This document shows, in pieces, positions 7,427-13,950 of a stretch of DNA of 14,397 bases (positions are counted from its first letter, which is position 1; the number at the start of each line of letters is the position of its first letter). The notes below the pieces were generated by a model, which saw only the letters and a list, made by a program, of their open reading frames with translations, had not been told where the DNA came from and searched no databases. A program made the position numbers and the translations under genes. Source of the DNA: an uncultured Pelagibacteraceae bacterium (lineage in GTDB: Bacteria; Pseudomonadota; Alphaproteobacteria; Pelagibacterales; Pelagibacteraceae). Location of the stretch: the NCBI GenBank assembly GCA_902533955.1, contig CACANV010000012.1:1-14397 (forward strand), written 5' to 3'.

Positions 7427-7891
7427 ATGAAAAATAGAAGTTTGGACTTATGGGATAAATATAGTAAATGTGACAAACAAACTATAGTTGTAGTTGCGGT
7501 ACTAGTTTTAAGTGCAAAACTATGTATAGCCGATGGTCATTTTTCACAAATAGAAGAAAATGAAATTTTAAAAATTATTCCACATGAATCTCATCAAAGA
7601 AAAATTCTAATCGAAATTTTAAATGAAGGAGCTAATGATAAGAGTCCAATTAAAGAAGATGCTAGAAGATTAAAAAAAATTTTAGGTTCTCAAAATACTA
7701 CATTCTTTGAATTCATAGTTGCTGTACTATATCGTTTAGCTGAGGTAGATCATGTAATGAGAACAGAAGAAATAAGAGATATAAATATTGTCGCTATTGA
7801 ATTTGGTGTAATTAATAAACCAATTTTTAGTTTTGCCCAAATACAAAACTTGTTAAAATTTAATAAAAATAAAAAAGATATCAGTCTATGA
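7427..7891 (+). CDS. TerB-like protein (tellurite-resistance TerB fold)
   Basis: This 154-residue, all-helical protein has the two half-repeats of the TerB fold: AKLCIADGHFSQIEENEI (30-47) and LYRLAEVDHVMRTEEIRDIN (101-120). Each has the A-x-x-D-G/H core followed by acidic residues; in TerB these Asp/Glu residues bind metal ions. No signal peptide is present. The hydrophobic stretch at 19-33 is more likely the first core helix of the fold than a membrane anchor. TerB domains occur in stress, tellurite and phage-response modules and as add-ons to membrane complexes; none of the other ter genes (terC, terD, terZ) is in the window, so tellurite resistance is not implied. The gene opens an operon: its TGA overlaps the next ATG in an ATGA (7888-7891). 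It probably acts as a cytosolic partner of the membrane proteins that follow. Confidence 0.75.
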   Translation: MKNRSLDLWDKYSKCDKQTIVVVAVLVLSAKLCIADGHFSQIEENEILKIIPHESHQRKILIEILNEGANDKSPIKEDARRLKKILGSQNTTFFEFIVAVLYRLAEVDHVMRTEEIRDINIVAIEFGVINKPIFSFAQIQNLLKFNKNKKDISL

Positions 7892-9504
7892 TAAATTTAA
7901 ACAATATATTTAATAAGTTTTACCCAAAATCTCAAACTTCACCTACTGGAAAAAGATTAATTATAATGGCTTGGGCAATAGAAATTACTGTTGCGCTAGT
8001 TGGTTTATCAATTGCAGCAAGTTTTATAATTTTAGGAAGAGAAGAAGCTAAAAATATATCGGGACAAATATCAAGTTCAAATGTTGAGTATTTTATTATT
8101 GGACTAGCTTTTTTTGTAGTTGCTATTATGGAATTGACTAAAATTCCACTAGCAACAGCCTTATACTATGCAGCAAAAACATTTTGGAAAGTGGTATTTC
8201 TTTTTGCATTGATTGCAGTAAATTTTTCAACTTTTGAAACTATTATTCAAGGTTTTGAATTAGCATTCAATCAAAGATCAAAAGTTGTAAAAATTGAAAG
8301 AAAGGCTTTAGACGCCCTTCAAAAAGAAAAAAATGTACTTTTAGAGGAAATGAGTTTTGAGGGTAATATTGATAATGAAATAAATGAAATTCAAAAACAA
8401 ATAACTCAACTAGAAAATAGAATAATCGCAATTAATACTGATGCAAATAATGAAATCGCAGAGTTACAAAAACAAAATGAAGGTGCAAATCCACGGATTG
8501 ATTTATTATCAAAACAAATACTTAGCAACGAAAAAAGATTGCAAAGCTTAGAAGAATCTAAAAGACAAGCTGTGCTTTCGTTACAAAGTATTAAAGAAGG
8601 TCTTTTTAATAAACAAAAGCAAAAACGAGAGTCAATAAATGCTCAAATAGCTAGTTATGATAGTGATATTAATGATGAAAAAAATTTATTAGCAAAAAAT
8701 AGAAGCGAACTAGACAAGTTAGCTGGAAGTGCAGGAGCAAGCATAGAACCAAAAATTAGTGCTGTAAAAGATAATGCAAGATTAAAAATTAATAGTATTC
8801 AAAAACAAATCAATCAAATTACTTCTGATCAACTTTCAGCAAAACAAAATTCAAAAACTACATTAACACTAAAACAAGATGAATTTAATGAGAAATTAAT
8901 TATCATTGAAGAAAAAATAAACGCTCAAAAAGAAAAGGTAAATGATATAGCAAGTGAAAATCAGATTTATAGATTAGCTGTTATGATTAAAGTTGGTCCT
9001 GGACAATGGTTTATGGATCAAAAAGTTGATGGAGAGATTTCGGAAGCTGATTTAACTCAAGAAGATATTGATACCGCCTTCTGGCTTTGGTTTGGTTTTT
9101 TAGCTTTTGTAATTTCGATTATTGGTACTCTAGTTGCTTTTGCAGGTCTTCACTTAATGGATGAAAGAATGCATGAAATTAGAAACAAACCATTAGGAAA
9201 AAATACCTTAAGATATAGATTTTCTAAAGTTTTGATCTTAATCATTAAATACATAAATACTTCAATTAAAACAAAACTTAAACCTGTAACAGTAGAAAAA
9301 ATAGTAGAAAAAAGAGTAAAAGTTGAGGTTGAAAAACCTGTTGTTGAAGAAAAAATTGTTTATCAAAAAATAGAGGTTCCAAAAGAAGTAGTTAAAAAAG
9401 AAATTGTTCACGTTCCTCTGTGGACCCAAGATCCAGATCTTTTAAGTAAAAAAATTGATTCTTTTACTGAAAGTTCTTCTTCAACAACCAAAAAGAAAAA
9501 GTAA
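7888..9504 (+). CDS. Four-helix membrane protein with a long, probably periplasmic coiled coil
   Basis: The family is not recognised. The 538-residue protein has hydrophobic segments at 26-49, 66-84, 98-116 and 397-421. Between the third and fourth lies a roughly 230-residue coiled coil (about 130-360), rich in Gln/Glu/Lys/Ile heptads. Basic residues before the first and after the last helix (KR at 22-23; RMHEIRNK; the KKKK end) suggest that both termini are cytoplasmic, which would put the coiled coil in the periplasm. The cytoplasmic tail (467-510) alternates V/I with K/E/P (VEKIVEKRVKVEVEKPVVEE), a strand-like or extended repeat, before HVPLWTQDPDLL. It is translationally coupled to the TerB-like gene by an ATGA overlap and followed after three bases by the next gene. 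A membrane scaffold or tether is a fair guess; no catalytic motif is visible. Confidence 0.8.
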   Translation: MINLNNIFNKFYPKSQTSPTGKRLIIMAWAIEITVALVGLSIAASFIILGREEAKNISGQISSSNVEYFIIGLAFFVVAIMELTKIPLATALYYAAKTFWKVVFLFALIAVNFSTFETIIQGFELAFNQRSKVVKIERKALDALQKEKNVLLEEMSFEGNIDNEINEIQKQITQLENRIIAINTDANNEIAELQKQNEGANPRIDLLSKQILSNEKRLQSLEESKRQAVLSLQSIKEGLFNKQKQKRESINAQIASYDSDINDEKNLLAKNRSELDKLAGSAGASIEPKISAVKDNARLKINSIQKQINQITSDQLSAKQNSKTTLTLKQDEFNEKLIIIEEKINAQKEKVNDIASENQIYRLAVMIKVGPGQWFMDQKVDGEISEADLTQEDIDTAFWLWFGFLAFVISIIGTLVAFAGLHLMDERMHEIRNKPLGKNTLRYRFSKVLILIIKYINTSIKTKLKPVTVEKIVEKRVKVEVEKPVVEEKIVYQKIEVPKEVVKKEIVHVPLWTQDPDLLSKKIDSFTESSSSTTKKKK

Positions 9505-9507
9505 TTA

Positions 9508-10059
9508 ATGAGTAAAGAAAATATAAGTTATAAAGAAAATAACTATGATCCACTTAACAGTGCTATAGACGAATCTATAAGAGCTCAAAGAGCTAGATCA
9601 ACTTGGCAATATGCTAAAGTTATATCTTTAGTTTTGGTTAGTATAGGAATTTTAGCCATTCTTTTAGCATGGGCATATAACATTTATAAAAAACCAAATC
9701 CAGAACTTGTTAAAAAAATAGAAGAAGTTGATAGAAAATTCGAACAAAGTAAATCTTTAGATAAAAAACCAGAAAAAATAGTTGATGGAGAAGTTATAAA
9801 ATATAATTCAGAAACTTTAAGATTTTTAAAAGCGAAAAGTAATAGTTTCACAATTTATACAAGATTTAAGTATAAAACTACCAAAGATTTACTTGAAGGA
9901 AACAAGCCAAAAACAGTCACTTGTTATATGGGAAAAGGAGGAATAACATTTGAATACGAACAACCAGCAGAACAACAAAAAGAAAGTCTGCAACTACTTG
10001 GGATTTCTTATGAACAGGCAAGATCTTACCAAAAATATTGTCAATATAGTTATAAATAG
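9508..10059 (+). CDS. Bitopic membrane protein of unknown function
   Basis: This 183-residue protein has one membrane helix (about 36-58, ISLVLVSIGILAILLAWAY). The basic stretch RAQRAR just before it predicts a cytoplasmic N terminus and a periplasmic C-terminal domain. A short coiled linker (66-83) leads to a small, beta-rich domain (95-180) with C139 and C178, a possible disulfide. The start ATG follows the previous stop by three bases. The membrane helix carries no Asp, so it does not look like an ExbD/MotB/ZorB proton-channel subunit. Position and topology suggest a partner of the coiled-coil membrane protein; function is unknown. Confidence 0.75.
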   Translation: MSKENISYKENNYDPLNSAIDESIRAQRARSTWQYAKVISLVLVSIGILAILLAWAYNIYKKPNPELVKKIEEVDRKFEQSKSLDKKPEKIVDGEVIKYNSETLRFLKAKSNSFTIYTRFKYKTTKDLLEGNKPKTVTCYMGKGGITFEYEQPAEQQKESLQLLGISYEQARSYQKYCQYSYK

Positions 10060-10062
10060 AAT

Positions 10063-10188
10063 ATGATTGGTGAAATAGTAAGAGGTATAGCTGAAGGAAT
10101 TGAAAAAAATTTAGGAATTTCAATTGAATATTCTTTACTAATTGGAGCGGTAATTGTTATCGTCGCTTTATATTATCTTTTAAAATGA
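10063..10188 (+). CDS. Micro-membrane protein, 41 residues
   Basis: This short gene begins three bases after the previous stop. Its product starts MIGEIVRGIAEGIEKNLGIS, a plausible amphipathic helix, and ends with one membrane helix (about 24-40, SLLIGAVIVIVALYYLL) plus a terminal Lys. The spacing, the same strand and the clean amphipathic-plus-membrane layout argue that it is real and not a chance open frame. No homologue is recognised. It may be a small subunit or regulator of the membrane complex encoded upstream. Confidence 0.6.
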   Translation: MIGEIVRGIAEGIEKNLGISIEYSLLIGAVIVIVALYYLLK

Positions 10189-10195
10189 TTCAAAT

Positions 10196-10300
10196 ATGAA
10201 AAACAAAATTGTAAAAATATTAGCAACAATAGGACTTATAATAGCAATATTTTTAATCTTAAAAGGTGTTTTTCAGATAGGTAGCTTGTTTATAAGTTAG
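10196..10300 (+). CDS. Micro-membrane protein, 34 residues
   Basis: This begins seven bases after the preceding micro-gene and appears to be the last gene of the operon. The product (MKNKIVKILATIGLIIAIFL at its start) is a basic N terminus followed by one hydrophobic helix at about 7-23 and a short tail. It could be a bitopic micro-protein or an uncleaved signal-anchor. Being so short, it could be a chance frame; the support is position, strand and the basic-then-hydrophobic pattern. Confidence 0.45.
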   Translation: MKNKIVKILATIGLIIAIFLILKGVFQIGSLFIS

Positions 10301-10331
10301 CTTTTGAGATATAATTTGTTAATGAAAAAAC

Positions 10332-10351
10332 TTTATAGGATTTTATAGGAT
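10332..10351 (+). repeat. Perfect 10-base tandem repeat
   Basis: The unit tttataggat occurs twice without a gap and runs directly into the right copy of the 33-base repeat. The left copy of the 33-base repeat has no such partner upstream. Together with the 11-base units, this gives four direct repeats of about one helical turn each, a layout typical of cooperative protein binding. Confidence 0.75.
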
Positions 10352-10384
10352 AACTGGCAACAAACTGGCAACAAATGAGATAAA
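10352..10384 (+). repeat. 33-base direct repeat, right copy
   Basis: The copy starts aactggcaacaaactgg and ends caacaaatgagataaa. Its first 22 bases are a perfect tandem duplication of aactggcaaca. It is 29/33 identical to the left copy at 7354-7386, lies about 3.0 kb away in the same orientation, and ends 17 bases before the GTG of the 75-residue gene. The two copies enclose the whole TerB/coiled-coil operon. Confidence 0.8.
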
Positions 10385-10401
10385 ACGAGAAAAGTGAAGT
10401 T

Positions 10402-10629
10402 GTGAATAAAGAAAACGCAAGTAAACTCTGGAAAATTATTCAGGAAGCTGGTGATTATTTGGAAGGTCAACTTCCAGATCATCCAAATCATCCAAAAGGA
10501 AGAAATCCTTATGCTCACGTTGCTATATGTATAAAAAGTAAATTTAACGCAAGTTATAAAGATATAGAAGATAAAAATTTTGATGAAGTTATAAAATATA
10601 TTAAATTTTTAAAAGAGAATCCAAGTTAA
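10402..10629 (+). CDS. Small basic protein of unknown function (75 residues, GTG start)
   Basis: The product begins at GTG 10402; an in-frame TAA at 10381-10383 leaves no better start. It has a helical N terminus (NKENASKLWKIIQEAGDYLE), a His/Pro turn (DHPNHPKGRNPYAHV, residues 26-40), and a helical end (IKSKFNASYKDIEDKNFDEV onward). The GRNPYAH..IKSKF..SYKDI....FDEVI pattern is reminiscent of small domains seen in phage antirepressor-type (ORF6C-like) proteins, where a short basic helical module follows. I recall this resemblance and have not verified it. The gene starts right after the right-hand repeat and its stop abuts the stop of the convergent amidinotransferase gene with no bases between. 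Confidence 0.65.
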   Translation: MNKENASKLWKIIQEAGDYLEGQLPDHPNHPKGRNPYAHVAICIKSKFNASYKDIEDKNFDEVIKYIKFLKENPS

Positions 10630-11745
10630 TTATTGTTTAGAAAAATAATCTTCCAGTTTACTTTCTCTATATACATCTGCAGTACAACAATGAAGTCCAC
10701 CTCCAAAAGCATAAGCATCTCTCATATCTATTGGAATTACTTCCATGCCAAGTTTGTCTAATTGTTCTGCTTGATAAACTTCACTTTTTTCAACACATAC
10801 AGTTTTTGGATCCAAAACTAATACATTCATTGATAGCCAAACAGAAGAATAACATAAAGGGGGTGGCGAGTTATGAGCTGGCTGTGCCGCATCAATTATC
10901 TCCCAATCATTATCTTCAAAAATTTTTCTTTGATCTTTAGGAAGTTTCCTTTGAGGATTATTAATAATTAAACCAGGTTTAATTGGAGTAAATGTAGCGT
11001 CTATATGAATTGGATATGGATCTCCAGGAAAGTTAACTGCATGTACCCTATGATCTTTGAAATGTCTTTTAATCCAATCAATTCCTTTTAAATTTGTTGT
11101 AAAACCATGTTGAACAATTAAATCTTTTCCAAATCTTAAAATATCAGCTGCATCAAATAATGGCTCCTCTTCGGTAGTTACAAAAAATTTCTTTTCCGTC
11201 CACTCTAATCTTTTTTGTATTCCAATTTTCTCAGACAAATAATCTTTTCTGTAGTTTTCATTAGTCAGCCTTGGTTTTGGTGCTGACTCATGGCGCATGT
11301 TAGTATCTGAATTATAATATTTTTTTAATAATGGCCTGTAACATAAATATTCATACCATCTACATCTATAACTCATAGTTGCTTCTAATATTTCATTTCC
11401 AACAGTTAATAAAACATCTCTTGGAGGCATGCAGCCAAACATAGTTTCTACTTCCCAATCTGGAGTTGATGTTTTTTGATTAAAATTTATAGGAACTGGT
11501 CTATCTACTCTTATTCCTCTTTTTTTTAAAATATTAGAAAAATCATCAAGCAATTGGTTTGCCTTATCCACTGTATCTTTAGTTCTAGGCCCATATTTGC
11601 CCCTCATATCAGAATCTTCTGGTACTTTTGCATCTAAAGCTGGTTCTGGAGCTGGTATACAAGTGCCATCTGCCCTACCAACAATTACATGTTTTAATGT
11701 ATCCCACTCATTCCAACTATTAACTATTATTTTTTCTTCGACCAT
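10630..11745 (-). CDS. Amidinotransferase, glycine amidinotransferase (AGAT/StrB1) type
   Basis: This 371-residue member of the guanidino-group-modifying superfamily moves an amidino group from arginine to an amine acceptor through a Cys-amidino intermediate. The catalytic triad can be read directly: D198 in PLFDAADILRFGKDL, H247 in YPIHIDATF (with D249 two residues on), and C353 in GGGLHCCTADVYR. The D-to-H spacing of 49 residues equals that of human AGAT (D254, H303), and H-to-C is 106 against 104. The N-terminal VNSWNEWDTLKHVIVGRADG is also characteristic. No signal or transit peptide is seen, so it should be cytosolic. The acceptor (glycine, giving guanidinoacetate; an inosamine phosphate; or another amine) cannot be decided here. 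The EamA permease gene directly upstream abuts it with no gap, so product or substrate transport is a natural inference. Confidence 0.9.
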   Translation of the reverse strand: MVEEKIIVNSWNEWDTLKHVIVGRADGTCIPAPEPALDAKVPEDSDMRGKYGPRTKDTVDKANQLLDDFSNILKKRGIRVDRPVPINFNQKTSTPDWEVETMFGCMPPRDVLLTVGNEILEATMSYRCRWYEYLCYRPLLKKYYNSDTNMRHESAPKPRLTNENYRKDYLSEKIGIQKRLEWTEKKFFVTTEEEPLFDAADILRFGKDLIVQHGFTTNLKGIDWIKRHFKDHRVHAVNFPGDPYPIHIDATFTPIKPGLIINNPQRKLPKDQRKIFEDNDWEIIDAAQPAHNSPPPLCYSSVWLSMNVLVLDPKTVCVEKSEVYQAEQLDKLGMEVIPIDMRDAYAFGGGLHCCTADVYRESKLEDYFSKQ

Positions 11746-12651
11746 TTAATTTAAACCAATAAATCTTCTATTGGTCTGCATTATTAAACTGTAATAAATT
11801 ATTGCAACAAAAATAAAAAACCCACCAATTATAGTATTAGTGGAAGGTATTTCATTAATTCCTAACCATGGAAGCCAAACCCAGAAAATTCCTCCTATAA
11901 CTTCAGTTAATGATAACAAAGTTAAGTCAGCTGCAGGAATATTTTTTGATCCAATTGAATAAAGAATTAAACCTAAGCACACAAGTGTCCCATGTGTTGC
12001 AAACAAAGCTTCATTTTTTGCAGTTGATAAAAAATTCAATTCATTATTTGAAATCATTATTGATGAAAAGATGCAACATACCAATCCCGCAATCGCAACT
12101 GTAGTAAATTTGGGTGTATTTTTTTTCCATCTTAAAGTTACTGAGAATATTGAAAATCCTAGAGCTGAAACAAGTCCAAAAATTAAGCCTGGCAAAGTAC
12201 TTTTCTCAGAATTTTCAAAACCCATAACAACTATTCCAAAACAGGCTACAAAAATTGCTATCCAAACTGTTATTGAGATTTTTTCCTTTAAAAACAAAAA
12301 ACCAAGCAAAGCTGTTATAAATGGCATTGCAGCTAAACATAATAACGTTACTGCTGCAGTAGTATTTGTAATTGACCATATAAAAGTTATCATAGCAATT
12401 CCAAGCCCCGTTCCACCTATGATACCTGAAATTCCAACCTTAAAATAATTTTTATAAAAACCAATTCCTTCATTTATAAACAAATAAATATTTAATATAA
12501 AAAAAATAACTAAACCTCTTGTAAATAAATATTGCCAAGGAACAGTTTGGGGTTGATCAATATGTCTAACTACATAAGGACCAAAAGACCATAAAATACC
12601 TGCAAATAAAACAATAGGAATTGCAGCTTTAGCATTTTTTAAATCAGGCAT
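11746..12651 (-). CDS. EamA/DMT-family permease
   Basis: This 301-residue membrane protein has about ten helices arranged as two EamA domains (about 10-144 and 153-292). The first domain closes with ITALLGFLFLKEKIS (112-126), the usual EamA signature, and the second with LSLTEVIGGIFWVWLPWLGI (246-265). The family (drug/metabolite transporters) moves small metabolites, often outward; the substrate is not readable from sequence. Its stop abuts the amidinotransferase ATG, so the two are almost certainly one transcript, and it could handle a guanidino compound or amino acid tied to that enzyme. A weak purine-rich stretch (aagag on the coding strand, about 10 bases before the ATG) may serve as ribosome binding site. 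The 45 bases separating it from moeA are A/T-rich and could hold a promoter, but none is clear. Confidence 0.9.
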   Translation of the reverse strand: MPDLKNAKAAIPIVLFAGILWSFGPYVVRHIDQPQTVPWQYLFTRGLVIFFILNIYLFINEGIGFYKNYFKVGISGIIGGTGLGIAMITFIWSITNTTAAVTLLCLAAMPFITALLGFLFLKEKISITVWIAIFVACFGIVVMGFENSEKSTLPGLIFGLVSALGFSIFSVTLRWKKNTPKFTTVAIAGLVCCIFSSIMISNNELNFLSTAKNEALFATHGTLVCLGLILYSIGSKNIPAADLTLLSLTEVIGGIFWVWLPWLGINEIPSTNTIIGGFFIFVAIIYYSLIMQTNRRFIGLN

Positions 12652-12696
12652 CGGTGACTCTTATTATTATTTTAATTATGAAACAAGAAAATATAA

Positions 12697-13950
12697 TTAA
12701 TTCAGTAAAAATTCATTAATTCCTGAAGATGAATAACATTCAACATAGCTACCCTTTTTAAAGTTTGAAACACCCTCCTTAAATACACCCCAGACGTTAG
12801 ATTTTGTAAAAGGATAAATTTTATAAGACTCTTGGCCTTTAAATACCTCAAATTCTGCATAACCTTTTTTTGAAAATGTAATTCTGCCTTTTATAAATCT
12901 TGTAAAATTTTTTTTTTTAGAAAATTTATTTTTTAATTTTGCAATTATAGGTTTTTCAGAAGTTAATCCTAAAGAATTAAATAAAAGTGGTAAAACAAAA
13001 AATCTAAAACAAGCTACAGAAGATATAGGATTGCCAGGTAATCCAAAAAAACACATATTATTTTTAAATTTAGCAAACATTATTGGTTTACCCGGTCTTA
13101 TCTTTGCACCTTTAAAAAAGCTTTTTAAATCAAATTGTTTAATTACTTTTGGAACGAAATCAAATTTTCCAGCTGATACAGCGCCTGAAGTTATAACCAA
13201 ATTTGAATTTAATTTTATATTTTTTTTGATCTCATTCTTAAAAGAATTAACATCTTTGTCTCTTAAAATTTTTTTTTCTTTAAAAATTATTGGCATATTC
13301 TTCATAACTGAATTTAAATAAATACTATTTGAATTTCTTATTTTCCAACTTGGTATGTTTTTTTTATCTGACAGTTCATTTCCCGTGGGATAAAAAACTA
13401 TAGTTGGTTTTTTTTTTACTAAAATTTTTTCTACTCCTAAAGTTTTAAAAGCTAAAATGTGTGATGGATTGATAAGTTGACCTTTTTTTATAATTATACT
13501 TTTTTTTTTAAAATCAGAACCACTTTTTCTTATAAATTGATTTCTAAATATTTTCTTTTCTATAATAATGTATTTTGGTTTTGATTTATTTGGAAAAAAT
13601 TTAACTTGTTCCACTGGTATTATTGTATCAAAAGGTTTTTTTATAATTGCTCCAGTCATAACTTCTATAGTAGAAAATTTAGGTATTTTTTTTATATTTG
13701 GATTATCACCTGCTGCAATTATTTTTATAATTTTAAACTTTTTTATATTTTTATTACTCAGAAGCCTTGTTTCTTTTGAATTAATTGCGTAACCATCAAA
13801 TGCTGTATTATTTGATGTCGGATGATTTATTTTTGAAAAAATATCTTTTGCAGAAATTCTATTAAGTGTATTTTTTAATTTTACTTTTTCATTTGCAATA
13901 ATAATTTTATTTTTTTTTAATTTATTTAATGCTGATTTATATGAATTCAT
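12697..13950 (-). CDS. moeA: Molybdopterin molybdenumtransferase MoeA
   Basis: The 417-residue protein has normal MoeA length and motif order: HPTSNNTAFDGYA (43-55, the usual D-N-S-A-M-D-G-Y-A site, here diverged), MTGAIIKKPFDTIIPVEQV (98-116), RKSGSDFKKKS (141-151), YPTGNEL (187-193), KIRNSNSIYLNS (203-214), ITSGAVSAGKFDFV (253-266), and IRPGKPIMFA then FGLPGNPISS (284-311). MoeA inserts molybdate into adenylated molybdopterin in the cytosol to give the molybdenum cofactor. The start overlaps the mobA 3' end by 14 bases, so the two are coupled. The protein is extremely Lys/Ile/Asn-rich, in line with A/T pressure. An 11-T run at 12908-12918 (A-run on the coding strand) is a slippage-prone tract, but the frame is intact. 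Confidence 0.93.
   Translation of the reverse strand: MNSYKSALNKLKKNKIIIANEKVKLKNTLNRISAKDIFSKINHPTSNNTAFDGYAINSKETRLLSNKNIKKFKIIKIIAAGDNPNIKKIPKFSTIEVMTGAIIKKPFDTIIPVEQVKFFPNKSKPKYIIIEKKIFRNQFIRKSGSDFKKKSIIIKKGQLINPSHILAFKTLGVEKILVKKKPTIVFYPTGNELSDKKNIPSWKIRNSNSIYLNSVMKNMPIIFKEKKILRDKDVNSFKNEIKKNIKLNSNLVITSGAVSAGKFDFVPKVIKQFDLKSFFKGAKIRPGKPIMFAKFKNNMCFFGLPGNPISSVACFRFFVLPLLFNSLGLTSEKPIIAKLKNKFSKKKNFTRFIKGRITFSKKGYAEFEVFKGQESYKIYPFTKSNVWGVFKEGVSNFKKGSYVECYSSSGINEFLLN

Noticed and set aside
7427..7891. Tellurite resistance operon
   Set aside because: Only a TerB-like domain is present; no terC, terD, terE or terZ gene is nearby, and TerB folds occur in many other contexts.
7888..10059. Zorya/MotAB-like proton-driven defence motor (membrane protein with coiled-coil tail plus bitopic partner)
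   Set aside because: The bitopic protein has no Asp in its membrane helix and no visible peptidoglycan-binding motif, the coiled coil lies between helices and not after them, and no nuclease or helicase partner genes are present.
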